A stretch of DNA of 16,981 nt from Bifidobacteriaceae bacterium (GTDB lineage: Bacteria > Actinomycetota > Actinomycetes > Actinomycetales > WQXJ01): assembly GCA_031261885.1 (NCBI GenBank), contig JAISIU010000275.1:1-16981 (forward strand), given 5' to 3'. The notes under the pieces were generated by a model, which saw only the letters and a program-made list of their open reading frames with translations, did no database searches and was not told the origin of the DNA. The position numbers and the translations under genes were made by a program. Shown here in pieces: positions 6,899 through 15,800 of the stretch. How positions within the stretch are numbered: the first letter of the stretch is position 1; each line of letters begins with the position of its first letter.

Positions 6899-9800
6899 GC
6901 GACGGCCGGCGTCGAAAAAGTGGCCGACGAACTGGCCGGCGTGGCCGACAGCCCGGCCCAGGCCCAAGCCGCCGCCCAGGCCATGAAGGACCTCGGGCTC
7001 ATCGACTCGAAGGGCAAAGTCCGCCACGTCGCCGCCATCGTTGACGGGAAGAAACTGTCCGGCGACGCCCTGACCCGGTGGGCCGAGAACGCGAAAGTGC
7101 CCGATTCGACAATCGCGACCGTCGACGGTACGGCCATCACGAAGGCCAACGTCGCCAAGATGGTCGGCGTCGAGCGTCAGATGACGCAGCTCCAGAAGAC
7201 ATACTTCACGAACCACCAAGTGACGGGCCAGCAGGTCGACAACCTACAGTCAATCGTCGACCAAATGGCATCCGGCGGGCTGACGCAGTCGCCCGCCGCC
7301 CAGGACCCGGCGGGTGTCGCTTCACGCGACGAGACGCTGACGGCCTATGGGGTGACGCTGGCGCTGGGCGAGAGTGGCGACGTCACGTTCACGCTGCGCA
7401 AGAGCCCGGTCACGCCCGTCACTTTCACCTACCGATTCGTGGACGGCACGGCCGTGTGGGGCAAGCACTACACGGCGGCCGGCGGGCCAACCGGTACATT
7501 GACGTTCCCGGCCGGTACCACCGACTTGATGAAGACGATCACGGTGACTGCCGCGAGCTCGGACCCGCCGAGCGCGGTCGGCGGGACCGACCGGTGGCAG
7601 GGCTCCCGCTCGTTCGAGGTGCTGGCTGAGAACATTTCCGGCGCCAGTGGGCCCGGCGGCGCCGACTTCACTGAGGCCACCGGTATGATCGCCGGCCAAA
7701 ACGTCGACCTCCTGGCCGAAACAGGTGGCGGCCAGGGCGCAATGGGCGGCATCTGGGAAATGTACAAGGACGACGGTAGCGGCCACGCGCAGAACGCGCT
7801 GGTACACCTCTCGGTCGCCGGGAGCTCCACCTTCGGGTTCGGCGACACCGAGTTCTGGCCACTCGGACATAACGCTCAGGACAATGACTACGTCACGCTG
7901 CCGGCGGCCAAGAACGGCCAACCGATCCTGCTGCAGTCCAGCGGGGCGCTCCCCACGTCGACGATCGGATACGCCTACCCGCCGGGAATGCTGACGACTG
8001 CAAACGGGCAGGTGCGTTCCGGGCTCAGCATCAACCTGACGAACAACGCCGCGGATGGCAGCAAGGCGCAGGACATCGTCGACGAGATCGGCGTGACCGG
8101 CCTCACCGCCACGGCACTGCTGATGCCGCCGGCGGGCTCCAGTTGCACCGGCACGTACGCGGTTCGGCTCATCCTCACCGATGGCACGGAACTGCTCTCC
8201 ATGCATGGCAATGACATGTCCGCCACCCCCAATATCAACGATCCCGGCTGGAAGAAGTTCCTGTCCGGCGAGAGCAACGCCGAACTGGGCGTCATTCCAG
8301 CGCTCAGCGACCCCTTCTGCGAAGAATCTTCCCTCAGCGATGGGTCCTTCATCAGTTTCCAAGTCAAGGACGGCACGAGGGCCCAGATCAAGGACGTGTC
8401 GATGCCGGCCGGCACGTACACGCCGGGCGAAACCGTGCCCCTGGTGGTGCACTACTCCGAGCCGGTCACCAACCCAACACTGACTATCCAGGGGAGTGGG
8501 TCCGGGCAGACCCTCTCACTACTTGACCCAGCTGGCGGCAGGGCGACGACCTACGCCTTCGCGTACGTGGTCCCGGCCGATCCACCGGCCAAGGTGGGCG
8601 TCAAGTCGTGGTCCGCCACCGAATTGCTGCGCGACACCTCCAGTGGGACCTTCGATGGCTACGACATGTCCGTCGACACCAGTGCGACCGGCACCGTGCA
8701 TTTCAAGCCCGCACCGATTTGGGAAGCGGTCACCGGAGTCACCCTCAACAAGACGACCTACGGCCCCAAGGCCGAAACCGCGAACGTCACAGTGAAACTT
8801 GACGCGACAGCGCCGGCCTTCACGAACTTCGCGGCCGAGTTGAGCCAAAATGGCAACGTCGCTCAGTCCCTGGCGTTCTCCGTGGACGGCGGCGCCACGC
8901 GTGAGCCGTTGACCTACGACGCCGACGCCTCCAACGACCAGACCGCAGTCCTGACCGGCAGCTTCGACCTGGCGGCCTCGACCGACGCCGTCCAGGGCCG
9001 TGTCGAACTGTACGGCACCACGGCAGCCGAACCGACGGCATCGGACGCCACCTGGGTCTTGGCGATGGGCGACTCGACTTACGCGGACTACACAATGGCC
9101 GGCGCGATCCTGTTCAGTTCCACGGCCGACCTCGGCATCACCGAGCCAGCCTCAGGTTGGGACACCGCCAAACGTGTGATCCATGCCGGGCCAGACATCG
9201 GCCCGGTAACCTTCAGCCCGAACATCTTGCTGACGACGGCCACGTTCCAGTCCGCCAGCGACTTCGCCTGGTCCCTTGAGACCATCGGCGACACAACCCC
9301 AGCCGACGTCCAGATCGCGACGATCGACGCGTCATCGGGCGCGGTCATGGCAACAGGGCTGGGCGAAGGCACCATCAAGGTCGTGCTGACCGCGAAGAAC
9401 GGCGGTCTCGGGAGCCCGCTGGTGGTTAAAACCGACCTGATCAAGGTCGTCGTCGATCCCACGCCGTACCTCACGCCACCGGGCACCAAAGGCACCCTGA
9501 CGATGACACAGGACGAGGCGTTGCGCCTCGCCTGGAGCTCGAACGTGACACTGCTCGCCAGCCAGCTCGACGAGCCGTACGAGGCGGAATACACGGTCGC
9601 CATCTATCGCGGCGACTGGACTCAGGACCAGATGAGCGGCGGCGACGCGGGCGACGCAGTGTGGCAAACGACGACGAAAGATCTGTCGACCACCGTGCCG
9701 GTCAACACACTGACCGCCCTGTCCCGGGCCGGCGCCCCCGCCTACTCGTATCTCATCACCGTCGGCGACCCGGTGAACCAGACCAAGACGCTCGCGACCG

Positions 9801-12800
9801 GCGGCAGCGTCGTCGTCATCGCCCCGGCCGCGACCGTCGCGGTGACGACGGACGCTGACTCCGGGTACCTCCTCGACAGCCACGCTCCGGTCGCCATCAC
9901 ATGGACGCTCGGCCACTTCGACGTGACGAACGCGGCCGATTTCGAGTTCAGCGTCACGACCCCGCACGGGACCGTGGACGGCTCCGAGGTCACCTTCAAG
10001 CCCGGCACCGGCGGCCAGGACGGCACCTTCGTCAACGCCGATGACCAGACCGTGGGTTGGGCCAACGCCGAGGGCGGCACCTACACGCTCGACCCGGTCA
10101 AGTTGGCCGATGACGACCTGAAGACCACCTACACGGTGCAGATCAAGGCGAAGAACGCCTCAGACGCGACCTACTCGTACGCCTCCACCCAACTCCAGGT
10201 CTACGACCACACCGCCCTCGACATCCTCGTCGACGGCCAACCCACGAACCAGGTGGCGCTGACGGACCGGCCATGGGTCGAGGCCGACGCCGCGCAGGGC
10301 CAGGCGGCGCTCCAGGCCGACGTGCTCGAGGCCTACGACAACGACCAACTGTCGCTGCGGAAAACGATCACCGCGAACTACGGCCAACACGCCTGGCAGA
10401 CGGTCGCCGACCAGCTGAAGTGGGACTCCAGCGACAACACCGTGGCCTCGCTCAACACCCGCCACGGCGACAGCTACCAGGACATCTCCACCTCCGACAC
10501 GCCGTCGTACGGGCCCAAGACCGAGCTCGTGCTCTCCGGTCTCAAGTCCGGCGAGACCACGATCACCGCGACCCACGCCCGCACCGGCATGTCGACCACG
10601 ATCGATGTCACCGTCGACACGCTGAAAGACGAGCTCTACCTGTTCCAGGCGTACCCACGCGCCACGACGACGATGACGTACACCGACACGAAGGGCGTGA
10701 GCCACCAGGCGACCTCCAACGCCGTCGGCCGGTTCGCGGTCTACTCGCCGGACAGCATCGCCGGCGATGTCAACTTCTCCGCGCGACAAGGTGACACCGA
10801 ATACCGCGGCACGCTGAATGGGGACCAGCTGAGGAGCGGCGAAGCCGACGCGACCCAACTGTTGAACTATCCGGTCAACTCGATCCAGCTCGAGCCGATC
10901 GCGACCGTCACGTTGCACTTCCAACAGCCGAACGGCCAGCCATACACCGGGCAGGTCAACCTCAATGGCGGCGTCTACATGGACGGAACGTACGTGCCGG
11001 CCTCGCAGCTGGCGCCGGCTGGACAGGACAATCTCCTGACACCCGATGCCGACGGCGCCGTGAAGCTGACGTGGGACATCACGCGGTGGGGTCAGGCGAC
11101 GGCCCACACCATCACCTTCCTGTACCGGTTCGAGGCCCGTTTCCCGGGCGGCCAGTACCTGCCGATGCTCGTCTCGACGACCACGACCCAGGGGGCGGCG
11201 TGGAACATCACCGCGGCCGACCATGTCACGGTGCTGCGCTCGGCGTCCGGGGTGGCCCAGAACGCGCCAATCATCGATTCGAACCTGGCCGCCCAGCAGG
11301 CGAGCCGGTCCGACGCCGCGGTGGTGCCGACCGGGAACCGGGTCGGGCCGACGTTCGACTACCCGTCGCTTTACATCGACTCGTACGTCCTGTGGCCGGG
11401 CACGCCGCTCAGCGAGTCGAAGAAGCTGTCGTCGCAGCTCGTCGACTCGGGGAACGGCACGGTGCCGGGTGGGCAGTCCAGCCAGGACGTGACCTATCCG
11501 TTCAGCACGATGCCGGTCACCGAACACACCCAGTTCCTGGACGCCACGACGCTCTGGATGAGCGTGTGGACGCAAAGACCCGTCGAACTCGAGCTCTCAG
11601 ACGCCGGCACGGTTGTCAAGACGATGGGCGCGGGCTTCACGATCGTCAACGGGCTCGGCCAGCCGGTGGATGAGAAGGACGCCGCCAATTCCGCCTCCCA
11701 GGCGACGGGTCTGACGAACCCCGCTGGCCAGGCTCCACCCAGCCTCAGTGGCTCCGGGCTCGGCAACGGGTTCCTCGGCGGCGCGCTGCGGATGCTGTCC
11801 AGCGTCAAGGTGAAGACCCCGGCGTTCACGATGTATATCGCACCGACGGATGACCCCGCAGTGTTCGAGTACGTGGTCCAGGCCAACCTTTCCCAGATAC
11901 CGGACAACGCCACCACCGATCCGGATGGCGCGATCGACATCGAGACGGCGGGTCACTCGACCTCGACGTCGAGCGGCTATTCGGTGAACGGCGTGCCGTC
12001 GCCGCTGTCGTGGTACCACATGACCCAGGGCGACTACACGTCGAATGCCCAGAACGATCTCACGAAGAACCAGGCCAACGGCAAGGCGACGGACAAGGGG
12101 GCGATGGTCCAGCTCGGCGGCTACGTCCAGGGCAAGATTTTCTACAACCAGGCCACCGCCAAGTGGGAGAGTCGCGTCATGGCCGGTTACGAAACGGCCG
12201 GTGGCGGTTTCCAGTACTCGCGCTCCTACAACGAGATGGCCGGGCCGGTGCCCGTCACCTTCTCCATCGAGTTCGGCGCGTCCCTCGAGGAGGATGTCAC
12301 GTGGCAAACCCTTGAGCAACCGGTCAATCAGTCGACGACACCGTTCTCGACGGCGTGGAACGACCCGAACGCCGAATACGTGCGCGACGACCTGATCCAC
12401 CTCGGTGTGGCCGCTTACGTCGACTTGTTCGGGGGCATTGGCTTCGACTACTCGGTCATCGCGTTCAAGGTTGGTCTGTTCGGCAACGTCCAGGTGAACC
12501 TCGACCAGTACTTCCTTCAGCGGAGTTACACGTCGGACAGCATGGAACAGGGCGGTTCGGTGAAGCTGACCGGCACGTTCGGCGCCCGACTTGAAATCAA
12601 ATTCTTGTTCTTCAGCCTGAAGTTCGTCCTGTTCCAGGTCGGTGTGAGTTCGCCGACATGGGGCTGGGCGCAGTGGCGCAACATCGCGGCCTATTGGAAG
12701 AGCGTGTCGGGTAAGACCTTGGAAGAGAACGGCACGCCGGTCTTGTCCAGTGCGCGTGCGGCGAAGGCTTTGGCCGCTAAGTCCACGAAGGACTTGACAC

Positions 12801-15800
12801 GGGACCAGTTGGCGGCCGTCGCGGCCTACGAGCAGGCGACGGGTGCCACGCCGGGGCAGGAGCAGTCCAGCCTGAGCGCCGGCCAGCTCGAATCCCGCGA
12901 TTACCTGACGACCGCGAACCGGTCTTGGACCACGGCCGCCGGCGCGGCCACGCGTACGCTGAAGGACGTCGGGACCGCGGGCCTGAGCCAGATCGAGGCG
13001 AACGCCTACCCGAACGCAGGCCCGCAGCTGCTCTCCGACGGCTCCGGCTTCTTCTACCTGGACGATCAGGGATCGGCGGACGTTTCGAAGACCCGTGTCG
13101 CCTACTCCGCGGCGAACGGGACCGGGTGGACGCCGGGTGTGGTCGTCTCCGACGCCGGCCAGGGTGATTCGCAGCTGTCCGTGGCCGGCGACGCCGACCT
13201 CTCGGCGGCCGCTTGGGTCAGACAGTCGGTCGACCCGGCGAGCGACATCGCCAGCAGCGACTCGCTCGAGTCGATCGCCGACATGACGGCCTCGGCCGAG
13301 GTTGATGTCGCGGTCAGGACCGCTGGCGGGGCGTGGACCACCACACAGCTGAGCTCGAACTCGATCGGCGATGTCGCGCCGGTTGTGGCGACGGCTGGCG
13401 GCAAGGTGCTGGTCGCCTGGCGTCAGGTCGCGACCTCTGCCCAGGGCTCACAGCTCGATTTCGACACGTTGGACCGCATCGTCTACCGCGTTTACGACGT
13501 GGCGGGCGATACTTGGGGTCCGACGATCACGGCTTACAACGGCACCTCGGGCGCCGTCCAGGGCCTGACCGCGGCCATCCTGCCCGACGGCCAGAGCGCC
13601 GCATTGGTTTACACGGTCAAACCGGACGTAGCGTCCACGGACGCGTCCGCCGCGGCCCCGGTTAGCTCGGTGGCATCCGTCATCGACCTGACGGCTCCGA
13701 TCTCCGATGCGGAGGCGACGGACGGCACGACGGGTGTGACCTCGAACGTGCAGCTCACGGACGGCACGGTCGCGGACGCGAATCCGCAGCTTACGGTCGT
13801 GACCGAGGACGGCGAGCCGTTGTTCCTGGCCGGCTGGCACACGACGTCGAGCAGTGCGGATCCCGACAGCGACAGCTCCGCCGACACCACCGCCGACGTG
13901 CGCTTGTACGCCTTCGGCGCGGATGGCCAGCCCGTGACGTTGCCGGATTCGCTCGCAGCGGCGGGCCTGTCCGATGACGTGATGCCGGGCGCCGATTTCC
14001 GGTTCGCCCACCAGGCGGGGAGCGATTCGCTCGACCAGACGGTCATTGTCTGGGCCGACTCCGGGACGCCTGCCCCGACTGATGAGGCGTCCTCGACGGC
14101 CGCGTCGACGACGGGCAGCCTCAAGGCCGTTCGGCTGACGCGGGACGACCAGGGGAACCTGGCGATCGCCCCGCCGGTCACGCTCGCGACTATGCCCGAT
14201 GGCGCGGTGCCCGATTCGTTCGACGCCCAGACGGACGGGACGAACGTTTCGGCCGTCGTGTTGGCGACCAGGGATTGGAAGGCGTCCGATGGCGGAACCG
14301 GGACGCCGGAGACCGTCACGTCCAGCGATGGTGAGTCGGTCAGTCTGCCGGCCCGGGTGTCGTTCTTGTACGACGCTCAGGGGGCGTTCGGCGACGGGTT
14401 CGATGTGACGAGCGCGGCGCCGGACTTCACGTACCTGCACAAGGGCGCGGTGATGCCGGTCAGCTTCACGATCACGAACACCGGCGTCTCGACGCTTGAC
14501 TCCGTCTCGATCGACTTCCAGGACTCGACCGCGCCGGACTTCGGCGAGCACGGTGCGACGAGGGCCGACCTCGATCTGGCCCCTGGCCAATCGACGACGC
14601 TGTCGGCGACGTACGCGATCCCGACCAGTGGCGTGGAGGACGCCCAGTACCGCTTGACCGCGCAGATCGGCGCGGGCCAGGCGGCCCGGACCGTTGTGCG
14701 GACGGGCACGATGAAGATGCAGATGCCCGAGGTGGGCATCGTCGAGGCGAGCGCCATGAAGACGGACGCCGGGGAACGCGACGTGCGCGTCACGCTCGCC
14801 AACGACACTGATGTGCCGCTGGCCGGCTCCGGCCGCCATGTCGTGCTGAGCTTCCAGGACACCTCCGGCGTCGCAACGGACCAGGCCGGTGCCGCCGACC
14901 CGCCCATCGCGCCGGTGACGATCTCGGACGACGCCGATCTGGCAAAGATCGACCAGGGCGTTTACACGGCGCTCGTTCCGTTCGACCTCGCTGGGTACGT
15001 GACGAACAAGCTCGGTCAAACCGAGGTGCCGGCGTCCGGCGTCGACCTGGCTGTGACCGCGGCCGTCGACAACGCCGCGGGCGAGAAACTCGGCGAGGTC
15101 AACGAGGACAACAACTATGCCTCGGTCAGCTTCCCGAGCCTGATCGCGCAGAACGACGGGGCGACGCACGTCGTGACATCGGAGCTCGACAACACGGGCG
15201 GGACCGGTTCGGTCGTGACGCTGGACGTCGAGAATCTCTCGTTGCAGCCGTCGTCGAACGGCAACGTCATGGTCACATTGCTTGATGCGAAGGGCGATCC
15301 GATCGCGACGAAGGCGGCCATCACCGGCACTGCCGACCTGTTGGAGCAGCCGGGCGAGGGCACGGCCCATCTGACCGTCAAGTTCGCGAAGACCGGTGCG
15401 CGCGCCGTCGCCACGTACTTCGAGGGCAGTGCCGTCGCCGGCACCGAACTGGCTTCGCTGCGGCTCAGCGGCGTCACCGGAGTGGCCCTGGCCCAGGGCC
15501 AGAGTGATTACCAAGGCACTGCGACCAACCTGGCGTCCACGCTCGTGACGGCCGCGGCGGCCGACCCGGCGGCCACCGTCCGAGTCAGTGCCGACGGGAA
15601 GTCGCTCGCCTCCGGCACCGGTACGGTCGCCACGACTGTCCCGCTGACCCAGTCCGCCAAATCTGGCGAAACGATGGTGACCAATGTCCAGGTCGCCGTC
15701 ACCGCGGCGTCGGGCGATACGGCCACCTACACGGTGGCGGTGTCGGACACCACTGACGCCGCCTACGAGGGTGGCAGTGTGCCGACGCCGGGTGGTTCCG

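Noticed and set aside
6538..7158. Minus-strand ORF of 206 codons over the copy B promoter and signal region
   Set aside because: It lies antisense to the well-supported start of copy B and its apparent content is a frame shadow of that sequence.
12592..12650. Hydrophobic run LEIKFLFFSLKFVLFQVGV as a transmembrane helix
   Set aside because: Glu and Lys recur at strand spacing and the run lies within a block of similar beta strands; copy A has the same pattern with more polar residues.
13448..15514. A 688-codon minus-strand frame opposite copy B
   Set aside because: Same artefact: codon-aligned antisense of copy B, ending at a TCA codon, with no domain pattern and poor match in extent to the frame opposite copy A.
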